Of a DNA stretch of 64,000 nt, positions 47,805 to 57,349 are shown piece by piece (the first letter of the stretch is position 1; every line of letters starts with the position of its first letter). The translations under genes were made by a program, and so were the position numbers. The notes beneath the pieces were generated by a model. The model was not told the DNA's origin and searched no databases. It worked only from the letters and a program-made list of their open reading frames with translations. This DNA comes from Epiperipatus broadwayi (lineage: Eukaryota; Onychophora; Udeonychophora; Euonychophora; Peripatidae): the NCBI GenBank assembly GCA_028023455.1, contig JAQFVV010000152.1, positions 1,926,001 through 1,990,000 of the forward strand, given 5' to 3'.

Positions 47805-49470
47805 TTAAAAAAGTAAATGTAGAAAACTTATTGTTACAAAAACTAAGGGACTGAATTTGGAATGCTTCTGATTTATGACTACATCACTATTGGAATTTAA
47901 TTCACAGGTGGAAATATGTAGAACGACTTCTAAATTGTCATTAGTTATTCGTGATCTGATTTTGCTCTTTGTAGTTTTCATTAAGGAAAATATAGTTCTG
48001 CTTAGATATGTCAATACAAAGAATACAAATATTTCTGTGTATTAACCAAAATATTTTTAAACATTTCTGGATATAAAAAGGCATAAAAGTCCATTATTGT
48101 TTGTTTTTTTTAGAACATGGGTTCTTTAATATTAAATTTCATTGCAAATTTTTCAGTTTTGGACACAAAATGGATGATGCATCACTGGCATTGTAAATAA
48201 ATGGTAGGTTTACTAAAGGTAGATCTTCAGAAATTTTGTAAAAATCTTAAAATCGTCTGGTAAATTCATTGAATAAATCACTTGTTATTGCCTCATATTT
48301 CTTAAAATTAGCACATATTAATTAGTTTTTCTTTATTTGCAAGATTGGAAAATAAGTAATTATTCTTTTTGAAATTTTTGTGAAATTAATTTTCGATTTC
48401 TTGTAAATGATTGATATTGTATACATATCAAAATAAATAATCCTTTCCCTTATAATGATATATTTAATTCTATTTGATACCTTAATAAAGATAAAGTTGT
48501 TCAGCCATTGGTCATTTTTGAATTCACAAAATTTATTACACTTGTCTTTAATATTTAAAAAGTTAACAATTTTACCCAACAAAACATGAAATTGTTTAAA
48601 ACTTTTGCAAGACTAAGCCATCCTATGTTCATGTAGTACAGAATGTGGATAAAATCACATTTCATTTCTTTCAAAATGGTTATGAGTTGCCAGTGATTTA
48701 AAGTTTTTCCATAAATAAAATAAACTACTTTTATTACAACCAATATACCATGTTTCAGTTTTAGAACTCTTTTTCAAAGAATTTCTTTTCCTGAAATAGA
48801 CTTTGTTTCATCATGATTCTTTTTAATAACCAATTGTTTTTTCCTGTCAAACTAGGACACCCATCAATTGTGACGTTGACAGTTTTGTCCACATTATATT
48901 ATGACTTTTGCAAAGTTTCTTGAAGCATTATAAATAAATTTTCACCAATAGTTATGTCTTTTATAGGATATGAAGAAACTAATTCCTCTATAATTTCAAA
49001 TCTATTATTTCTACCTTGAGTAAAGATCAAAAGTTGACTCATAATCATAATGTCACATAACTTGTCTAAAGCCATTGCATTATAAGTACAATCTTCCAAT
49101 TTTAATTCATCACATAAATTTCTTGAAATATTATCAATGAGTCTCACAAGAATTCTTCATGAGAGATTTTTCAAACATCAATTTTTTATCAGGTCATAAT
49201 AACTCAGCAATATCTATTTAGCATTCCTTTATGAATTTCCTTTCAAAAAATGAGTTGCATTATTTTACAACCTCATGTGCACCCACGCAACTAGCTTTTG
49301 TCAAAACACTATCAGTATCTGACAAAGTATTTTGTTATTTAAATGTTTCTGCTTCAATTGGCACTTGTTTCTGATTAAAATAGTTTACATTTGTTGAAAT
49401 GTTATGTTGAAAAATGCCTTTTTAACTTATATTTTTTAAAAAGAGAAATAGTTGTGTTACAAACCAATCA
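47805..49470 (-). pseudogene. GTF2IRD2-like hAT transposase relic
   Basis: On the minus strand, collinear pieces in several frames match hAT transposases domesticated or dispersed as GTF2IRD2-like genes. These are CDIMIMSQLLIFTQGRNNRFEIIEELVS...ITIGENLF (49147-48899, the region normally 'DESxDxxDxAQL'), then a decayed WLSLAKVLN (about 48640-48600), then LGKIVNFLNIKDKCNKFCEFKNDQWLNNFIFI (48582 downward), and finally TIFSLMKTTKSKIRSRITNDNLEVVLHIST (48014-47805, the dimerisation end). Numerous stops. The N-terminal zinc finger was not found and no terminal repeats were located. Confidence 0.75.
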
Positions 49471-50201
49471 ACACAGATTTATTGTCTACATTTGCAATTA
49501 AATATATGAATGTCCAATTTAGCATAAATTTTTATTGTAGTTGACTTATTTTATGACCTATAAATTATATTAAATTAAAAATTCTAATAATTAAAAGACA
49601 TAAACTTACTTATAAAATATCATGCAACAATATTATTTTTCAATAAAAGGTGATCTAAACTCAAAGGAACTTCATTCAAACAATGCTAAAATAATATTTA
49701 GAAAATAATATCTTTTGATGTGTGTTGCATCATCTGGTTAACCACATTAATCATTTGTTGCCTATGCTTCAACAAATAAGCACATGCTTATTGACACTTG
49801 CAGCTAGAAATATTTGTGTCCATAAAATCAACATTTTTATATTGTGCACATCATTGCAATCCCATCAGAACATTAATTTTCTGGTTATGCTGTCAGAAAA
49901 CCTTTCACACAGATGCTAATGAAGTCATTGTCTCTTTCTCTATTGCCATTAACTATACAAAGTTGGCAGTTTTCTAGTTTCCTAATAATTCATTAGATGT
50001 GGGTTTTGTCTACCTTACATTTATGTAGTTGACCAGATTTGACACCATCATAGACCATATGTGGCTTGTTAGCTTGAAATTGCCTACCCTGGTGTAGACC
50101 AAATATTTCATCATAGGGATAGATTAAGATACAGAAAATGATTAAAGTTTAATTGACCAAATGAATAAATGCGATGTGGGTGAAATTTTAACTGAAATGT
50201 A
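49471..50201. other. Spacer, nothing recognised
   Basis: Open frames here (e.g. 49722-49919) have no family features. Composition is AT-rich with no repeat shared within the window. Confidence 0.4.
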
Positions 50202-50850
50202 TAATATTCAATTTTATTTACTAGCACAGAGAGCATATATAACTTAAACAGAATGGATTTACGCTCTAAGCATGTTGTAATATTGTTATAATAACTCAAC
50301 AATGTCTTGTTGAATATTGGGGATACTTTCAAATGAAAGCACAAGATAGACACTTTTGAAAAGATACCAGTGGGTGTCATATCTATTGTACCTAAATTTA
50401 GTTATATGGGTCATTCTGAAGTGTCTGAGTTTGACAGTGTGAAAATGTTTTTATTTACTTTACATCCACTAATTTCTTTCTATATATTAACTTTTGCAAA
50501 AAAAATTAATTTGCTATGTGTTAATATAACAAATTGTTATAAATTATGTAATATTCAATTTTATTTACTAGTGCAAAGATCATATGAAATTTAAACAGAA
50601 GGGATTTACTCCCTAAGCATGTGTATTGTAATATTGGTATAACACCTCAACAATGTCTTATTGAGTACTCAGGAACTCTCAAACCAAAGAATAAGATAGG
50701 GACTTTTTGATAAAATAAGAATGGCCATCTTATCTATTGTTTGAGAGTATTCTCAGTATTCAACAGGACATCATTGAGTTATAATAACAATATTACAGAG
50801 CATGTGCTTAGAGTGTAAATCCATTTTGTTTACATGATATACAATTCCTG
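50202..50850. repeat. Hammerhead-repeat family 1, clustered 3' modules
   Basis: Three modules of the 3' part of the 7400-8085 unit. Two are in minus orientation (starts TAATATTCAATTTTATTTAC near 50202 and 50551, each with CTCAACAATGTCTT and CACAAGATAG/AATAAGATAG). A third is in plus orientation (50745-50850, GTTTGAGAGTATTCTC...CATTGAG). The ribozyme part is absent. Two direct and one inverted partial copies within 650 bp suggest repeated insertion into like sequence or rearrangement. Confidence 0.65.
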
Positions 50851-50857
50851 TATTACA

Positions 50858-51270
50858 ATATATCTTTTTAAAATAATTACAATCTTCTTGCACCTTTTCA
50901 GCAAAAAATATTTATTATTATAATTACAGTTTTGATTGTTTCTCGCAGTCTTCTTCAGATCTACAAAAATTTAAATATGATAACAATATAACCAAAACTT
51001 ATATATACATCAATAAATTAACAATCAATTTATACATATAATAACACTCTTAAACACTATACATAATTTATTATAGTATATTATTAAATTACTCAATCTT
51101 TAAATGCTTTAAAAAAATTTTAATTAATTTTTAATTCTTTAATATTTTATATTCCCTTTTTTTATCTGAAGAAGGCAGCGAGAAACAGTCAAAACTGTAA
51201 TTATAATAATAAATATTTTTTTGCTTAAAAGGTGTAAGAAGATTGTAATTATTTAAAAAGATATATTGGT
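50858..51270. repeat. Foldback element, ~105-bp arms
   Basis: The left arm (from CAATATATCTTTTTAAAATA through CTTCTTCAGATC, to ~50962) is the reverse complement of the right arm (ATCTGAAGAAGG...GATATATTG, ~51166-51270) with few mismatches. An AT-rich loop of about 200 bp separates them. The arms carry CTGAAGA...GAAAC spacing but no convincing stem II. The element splits hammerhead-family-1 modules, so it probably inserted into one. Confidence 0.7.
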
Positions 51271-51334
51271 GTATATGAAAAAGCAAAATTAAGGAAGAGG
51301 AAGAAATCTTTATAGAATTCTATAAGAATCTCTG

Positions 51335-51610
51335 TATTAGTAAATAAAATTGAATATTACATAGGTTTCTAATAGTTTGTAATTTTAATATATAGTAAAT
51401 TGGAAAATTTCTCAAATGATGATATATGGAAAGAAATTAATAGATATAAAATGAATAAAGTTACATCTTCACATTCTCAGACTAAGATGCTTTAGATTAG
51501 TCTTATGCTTTGGTTTGAGAGCATTCTCAATATTCACCAATACATTATTGAATTATTATAACAATATTACAGCATATGTGCTTAGGATATAAATACTTTC
51601 TATTTAAATT
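51335..51610 (+). repeat. Hammerhead-repeat family 1, further fragments
   Basis: TAGTAAATAAAATTGAATATTA (51340-51361) matches the 3' end of the 7400-8085 unit. A second fragment at 51480-51610 reads TGCTTTGGTTTGAGAGCATTCTC, then ATTGAATTATTATAACAATATTACAGC and TGTGCTTAGG. Confidence 0.65.
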
Positions 51611-53130
51611 GAATGAGATATAGAAACTCCTCTTTATATGAACAATAAATGATTGGTAATACTGAATTAAAAATTCTTCCAAAGATATTTTATATTTAAA
51701 AATGAGATCATATAAAATTTTGTACAAGTTATCTGTAAAATGTATTACAGAAGTTCTATATATTACTTGCCATTGTAGATTCTGTGGGTGAGACCACAAA
51801 AATTGGTATGGAAAGAAACATCAACTACTAGAACAGAAGATCATCTCCATTTGGAAGTTTGTCTAATTTTGTAATGTTAGTGGTCCAGCAACAGAAATCA
51901 TCTGTAGTGTCCTTTATTAATGAACACCTGTTTGATTAAATCCTGAATGTATTATCCATCACAACATTGATAGATAATATGTAATACTAGGTTCCAAAAG
52001 AAAAAGGACAACTGAAATGCTATAATTCACTTGTTCTAGGATTTTCAAGCCATAATAATGACTCAATTTTAAATAGAGAAATACCCTGAAATATGCTGGT
52101 AAGAGAGAAAAGAATAAAAATAATTCTATCCTTATTATAGAAGGAAATTCATGTGCCTTTGCTGTATTATTACTTATATTTCTTGGCCACAAAAGAAATC
52201 TGAAATTCTGCAATACAATGTGAGTTAAAGCATTATTCAAAAACATAGATTTATTAACCTCTGTATCCTGTCTGTCTTTGTAAGTTGGTTTGATTTATTT
52301 GAATTTTTACCAATATTTTTACCTACAAACTTTTCACCATGGTTTATAAATTTATTGATTGAAGTCATATATATATATATATAGATAGATACTTAAAAGG
52401 CCAGATTGTATCAATAAGCAAGATGATACATGCAAATTTCCTCCTATTTGGAAAGATTTTTTTTAAAAACATTCTTAATTTAACTTTTTTGCTATTGGTG
52501 GAACTTTAACATTTTTTTTTTCAAATCAGTGATTGTAGCGCCTCTACAATCGTCTTTCTACTTTTATCACCCAGTGGATGACTTGTGTGATCAAGTTGAA
52601 ACATCCCATATATCAATATTTAAATTTTTTAACAGGATAAAACTGCAAAATATGTTTATATATATATTGTAACTTAGTGATCACTCTTGCTTCTGAAGGA
52701 AATTACTTTATAGTTAATTTGTAAAATAAAAATAAAAAATCTTTCTTATGTAATACGATTTACTTATATCTTTTAAATTAGAAGTCTCTCTAATAATATA
52801 TAAAGAAGGTTATACGTCATTTTTATTGTAAAGTTATGTTTTAGTTTTATATTGAGATAAAATTAAAGTATTTAATCCACTTATTATAAGCATAATTTAT
52901 AAGAAAAAGTTTAGATAATATAAAATAATGTTAAACTTTAACATTAATATTTATAAATTGAGTAATATAACTAGTTAATAATAAATTATTAAGGTAAATT
53001 ATATTTTCTTTTATCATTTTAATTAATTGAAGACAGTGTTACTTTAAATGTGTGTGCATGTATAATCATTTTACTTCTTCGTTTAAAATTGATTTTGTAA
53101 TTATGTTCTGAAGTTAATAAAATAATATTA
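51611..53130. other. AT-rich spacer with small structures
   Basis: Holds a short TA/GATA run at ~52367-52390 and a compact stem-loop at 52531-52551. The open frames are AT-rich and featureless. No gene recognised. Confidence 0.45.
52531..52551. repeat. Perfect 8-bp stem-loop
   Basis: GATTGTAG, loop CGCCT, CTACAATC. It sits in a small GC-richer island. Function unknown. Confidence 0.6.
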
Positions 53131-53455
53131 AAAAAATAATTATAAAATACACCAAATCTTTTAAAAACTTGTTTTTTATTTTTTTGCCACCAAAATGAAA
53201 TATATATTAAAATAGATTTCCAACGTTTCGACTATTTCTTTATTTTTTCTATAGTCTTTTTCAAGGAACTAAAAATATATAAAAAGGAAAAAAAAATCCA
53301 TAAAAATTTTTAAAACAAACAAAAATAAAAATCCTGTTACATATACATACTATTTTGGAAAATATATTCTTTACTTACTATGATTTCTTTTCCCAGCAGC
53401 TTCCAACTTTACATTTTGCTTAAATAAATATTTTATTGTTACAAAATATAGTTTT

Positions 53456-53560
53456 GTTTTTTTTTTTTCTCATATGTCATAGCATCGGCCGGGACGCGAA
53501 CCCACAACCGTCTGCAACCAACTACTTGCTTGCAAGGCGGATGCGATGACCTCTCGGCTA
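53456..53560 (-). mobile_element. tRNA-derived SINE in left foldback arm
   Basis: On the minus strand: TAGCCGAGAGGTCATCGC (A-box-like), GGTTGTGGGTTCGCGTCC (B box GGTTCGNNTCC-like), then GGCCGATGCTATGACATATGA and a ~13-base A tail. Flanked by ATAGTTTT direct repeats (53448-53455 and 53561-53568). Only about 105 bp: a tRNA-like head, a ~16-bp body and an A tail. It needs a LINE for movement. Confidence 0.75.
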
Positions 53561-54156
53561 ATAGTTTTTTATCATTTTATCTTCAATTAACACATTTTTA
53601 CATTCCTTTCTTGTTAAAAACAAAAACATTCTATTAAATTTCACAAAATATTTGTTCTCTTCTCTTTTCCTTTACATTATAATATCCTATTCAGAACAGG
53701 ATTTAACATCTTTATGTATAAACTTTCCTTTTCAAATCTTTCTTTTTGTTTAATTATACATTCTAAAGGGGTAATCTTAAAATTGACATGACCAAATTTT
53801 TCTTTGTTTAATTATACATTCTAAAGGGGTAATCTTAAAATTGACATGACCAAATTTTTATTTATGTAAATATATTGCTGAATTTCTACCTGACAAATGT
53901 CAATTTTAAGATTATCCCTTTAGAATGTATAATTAAACAAAAAAGAAAGATTTGAAAAGGAAAGTTTATACATAAAGATGTTAAATCCTGTTCTGAATAG
54001 GATATTATAATGTAAAGGAAAAGAGAAGAGAACAAATATTTTGTGAAATTTAATAGAATGTTTTTGTTTTTAACAAGAAAGGAATGTAAAAATGTGTTAA
54101 TTGAAGATAAAATGATAAAAAAACTATATTTTGTAACAATAAAATGTTTATTTAAG

Positions 54157-54269
54157 GTCTTGCGTTGTTAGCCGAGAGGTATCGCAGCTGCCATGCAAGC
54201 AAGTAGTTGGTTGCAGACGGTTGTGGGTTCGCGTCCCGGCCGATGCTATGACATATGAAAAAAAAAAAA
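54157..54269 (+). mobile_element. tRNA-derived SINE in right foldback arm
   Basis: Head TAGCCGAGAGGTATCGCAGC, B box GGGTTCGCGTCC, GGCCGATGCTATGACATATG and an A tail. Flanked by the 16-bp target duplication AAAATGTTTATTTAAG (54141-54156 and 54270-54285). The insertion point differs from that of the SINE in the left arm. Confidence 0.8.
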
Positions 54270-54568
54270 AAAATGTTTATTTAAGCAAAATGTAAAGTTG
54301 GAAGCTGTTGGGGAAAAAAATCATAGTAAGTAAAGAATATATTTTCCAAAATAGTATGTATATGTAACAGGATTTTTGCTTGTTTTAAAAAATTTTATGG
54401 ATTTTTTTTTTCCTTTTTATATATTTTTAGTTTTTTTGAAAAAGACTATAGAAAAAATAAAGAAATAGACGAAACGTTGGAAATCTATTTTAATATATAT
54501 TCCATTTTGGTGGCAAAAAAATAAAAAAAGTTTTTAAAAGATTTGGTGTATTTTATAATTATTTTTTT

Positions 54569-55439
54569 AAAAGTATTTTGACCACTTTTAATAAAGAATC
54601 TAAGGTGAAAGAGTTTATTTTTATTTATTTAAAATAATATTACTATAATATTTAAGATTAAAAGATAATAAAAATGAGAACATTATATAAAATTATATTT
54701 AATGATTATGTTATGTTTATTAATTAAAAAATAAATTTTGTATGGATTAAGTGTTTATTAAATATTAATTATTATTTTACAGAAATTAAATATTTAAATT
54801 AACCATTTTATTTTTAAATCAATTTTATCTTAATTAACCAATAAAAATTAATCAATTGTCAATTTCCAATTGTCACGTGGCAGAGTTTATAAAAGAGTAA
54901 AGCCAGGTGTTTGGAATTCATTCATTGACTAATAACTGACTCTCATTATCATTTTAATTAATTTTGTTTTTGACTCTTGCTAAATTAAAGTAATTTACTA
55001 ATTTATGCATTGCTTATTATATCAAAGGTAGTTTTTAAAAAGTTAAAACAACTAAATGACATAAATTTTATTCTACAAAATGTTTAATTAGTATGATAAC
55101 AGGAATGGAATAAAAAAAAAACGTCTTATTCTTCATGAGGGACAATTCTACCTTGGCTATACAATCTCAACAAGATATAAGTTATATTATTTTACTGAAA
55201 TTAGTTTATTATTTTGGAAAGAAAATAACTCTTATCAATCTGAAGTTTATCATAAGTAATTCAATAAATTCCGTAAGGATGCATTTATCCTTTTATTTTC
55301 ATTTTAAGTATTGTCATATGAATTTTAATTGTACAATAATTTAATTAACTGTATAATTAAACTCAGACATTACACTTATTTTAGAACTTTATTATTAATT
55401 ATAAATAACTTTGTTTGGAACATTTAATATCGAACAAGT
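54569..55439. other. AT-rich spacer, possible LTR relic
   Basis: No gene recognised. A promoter-like patch lies at 54871-54930, which could be part of a solo LTR, but no second copy is in the window to test that. Confidence 0.35.
54871..54930 (+). promoter_or_regulatory. Candidate promoter (E-box + TATA)
   Basis: CACGTG at 54874-54879 is followed by TTTATAAAAGAG (54886-54897) and a GC-richer downstream patch. The style is like the E2 LTR promoter. No gene follows within reach. Confidence 0.3.
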
Positions 55440-55800
55440 TATCTGACTAAATTATATATAGGGTATATATCAGCACAGGCTTTCACACGACCCACCACTC
55501 TATCTCATAACCCTGATACACTTGAACACATATATGTCGAAAAGATAAATAATCACCAATGCGTATTTCATGCTAAACTAGCAATCATCAGTTGGTCCAG
55601 ATTATCATCTCTACACATATATGCAGTAAGAGTTCAGATATATATTAAGATAGCCAATCTTCATACTGGACAGGCCTCAATCCACTCCACACCACAATTC
55701 TTCAAACCGTCCATCCAATTGAAAATCTGATGATGGGACGCTCAAAGGCCATCCTGAGGTCGAGATTCTCGTCACTTCATCTTGACCTAAAGTCAATCTG
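55440..55800 (-). repeat. Hammerhead-repeat family 3, copy 1
   Basis: Shares with 63710-64000 the blocks (plus strand) AATAATCACCAAT, TGCTAAAC, CATCAGTTGGTCCAGATTAT, CTTCATACT and CATCCA(A/T)TT, in the same order over ~300 bp. Non-coding. A hammerhead-like fold lies at 55548-55606 on the minus strand. Edges are approximate. Confidence 0.65.
55548..55606 (-). ncRNA. Hammerhead-like ribozyme fold, family 3
   Basis: On the minus strand: stem I 5' GATAATC, bulge TGG, ACCAA (55606-55592); core CTGATGA (55591-55585), exact consensus; stem II TGCTA-GTT-TAGCA flanked by a T-T mismatch; GAAA (55569-55566); a six-base TACGCA in place of stem III plus cleavage site; stem I 3' TTGGT, GATTATT (55559-55548). 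Stem I gives 12 pairs. The position before the cleavage base should be T but is C here, so this copy may be inactive. Predicted cleavage after the A preceding TTGGT. Confidence 0.55.
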
Positions 55801-56344
55801 ACTCCTCATGTACAGGACAATCCATTTAATACATATACAAGAAATGGGCAGATATCTCTACTATGTAATAACTGAAATACATAGCAGTGAATTATTTAAA
55901 TGCATTGCAAGATTATCATTTTACTTAACTGTAGATTTATTAAAGCTGAATATTTAAAATGATTTTTTTATTCTTGAGAATATTGCTTCTTTAAAATAAC
56001 ATTGAAATTCAATTCTTATTGCGAAATATTTTATAATTATTTTGAAATTTGCAATTATTATTGCAAATTGTTTTGTGAAAGAATTAGATATCTTAGAAAA
56101 GACCTTAAAGTTTAAAGATTGATCATTTATAATATTTTTATGAGTAAATGATAAATTGTATTATGTTACTTGTTATTTATAAATAAATGAAGTCAAAATA
56201 AAATAATTAAGATAAAAGTACTTACATTGTATTCAACCATGTAAACGTCTACAGTGTCAATTAAAAAATTAGTCATTATTCCATTAATGAAATATATAAT
56301 ATTCTAAAAATAAGTTATACATCTTAAATGATAAAATATCTAGT
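55801..56344. other. AT-rich spacer, nothing recognised
   Basis: No gene, repeat shared within the window, or structure was seen. Confidence 0.45.
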
Positions 56345-56363
56345 AATAATAATTCTGTTCTTT

Positions 56364-56464
56364 TTTTTCATGTGTCATAGCATCGGTCGAGAAGCGAACC
56401 CGCAAACACGGGATAATTGCTTGTAAGACAGCTACGCTGACAACTCGACCACCAACGCTTGAGA
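56364..56464 (-). mobile_element. tRNA-derived SINE, third copy
   Basis: On the minus strand: GGTGGTCGAGTTGTCAGCGTA, anticodon-like CTTACAA, GCGGGTTCGCTTC (B box), then CGACCGATGCTATGACACATG and an A run. Target duplication of about 18 bp with one mismatch (AATAATAATTCT..., 56345-56363 and 56465-56483). The tail GATGCTATGACA(T/C)ATG is the same as in the foldback SINEs, but the tRNA head is diverged, so it is a related subfamily. Confidence 0.75.
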
Positions 56465-56897
56465 AATAATAATTCTATTCTTTGCTACTGCCTGCTGTTA
56501 AAATTCTTTTTGAGTTTAAAACCCAATGTTATTTTTAAAAAATAAAAGGAACTTTTCAATCCTTATTAAAATAATTCTATGTACACACAAACCAAATTTA
56601 ATAATTATTAAGAATTTCGTATTTGAACAGCACTTGTTAATTAAATGTATTTTCTTCATTATTGTAATGAGACAGCTTTGGTGTTTATTTATAATTTTAT
56701 TGGAACATGATGCGTAGAAGAAAAGGAGAAGGAAAAAAGAGAAATCTTTGATCTCGTATTTTATTAACTTTCAACTTCATGTCGCCAAGGAGTTCGTTTC
56801 TCTTGAATAATATACATGTGTTATAATTTTTTTTTTTAAAAAAAGCATGTCTTGTATGTTTAGAAAAAAATAAAACATTTTTTATCATATTAATAAA

Positions 56898-57238
56898 TTG
56901 TCAATAAAGCAAGTCATATATAACGTGACATTGCTTTTATAAGCTTGTATTTACAAAAATGTAATACAGAGAGCGTAGCAATAGCTCAAACAAAGTCTTA
57001 ATCGATAAGCGCGGTAAGAGAAAATATTTAAAATCTCTAGCCGAAATACTTTTATGCCCAGACCAATTGGTTTCGAGCTTATGGCTCATCTCAGTGAGGA
57101 GGTAGAATATTCAGACACTAGATCCAAAATATCAACTCAAAAAAACAGCATTTATTTCATACGTAATATTTAAGTAGAAACTCTGAAATTTTCGGACATG
57201 AAAATGTCTTTTACTCCAGTTATCTGATTTAAATAGCT
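56898..57238. repeat. Hammerhead-repeat family 2, copy A
   Basis: Begins TCAATAAAGCAAGTCATATA, ATTGCTTTTATAAGCTTGTA, then ATGTAATACAGAGA (56959-56972). After that, the sequence is the reverse complement of the inner part of copy B (60991-61299), ending near GATTTAAATAGC (57238). The ribozyme is therefore on the minus strand here. Confidence 0.7.
57045..57111 (-). ncRNA. Hammerhead ribozyme fold, family 2 copy A (degenerate core)
   Basis: On the minus strand: AATATTCT, ACC, TCCTCA (57111-57095); core CTGAGAT; stem II GAGC-CATAA-GCTC; GAAA; stem III ACC-AATT-GGT; TC at the cleavage position (57062-57061); TGGGCA, TA, then AAAGTATT. All helices form, with two mismatches in stem I. The CUGANGA core has changed at the G8 and A9 positions, both catalytically important, so activity is doubtful. 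Confidence 0.6.
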
Positions 57239-57349
57239 ATATGGGATTGAACCAAATTCAGATCTACCATATAATAATAGCCTCAGCATAGCCAAAGCCA
57301 TAAAGGTAAAATTATAATTATCAACAAAGCAAGTCATATATAATGTAAC

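Larger units (their letters stand above)
53131..54568. repeat. 1.4-kb foldback (inverted repeat) element
   Basis: Ends AAAAAAATAATTATAAAATA and its complement. The arms (~53131-53857 and ~53895-54568) pair over nearly all their length and meet at a short loop near 53,860-53,895. The left arm has an extra tandem ~57-bp copy of TTTGTTTAATTATACATTCT...ACATGACC near 53750-53860. Each arm carries ACTATAG...ATAGTC-GAAACGTTGG (left arm on minus). A tRNA-like SINE sits in each arm at different positions, so those were added later. No coding capacity. Class unknown. Confidence 0.8.

Noticed and set aside
55718-55765. CTGATGATGGGACG near the end of family 3 copy 1 as another ribozyme
   Set aside because: No GAAA block or closing helix follows at a suitable distance.
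56385-56450. Functional tRNA gene
   Set aside because: GGTCGAG/CTCGACC pairing looks like an acceptor stem, but the T-arm would need the same bases, and A tail plus target duplication show a SINE.
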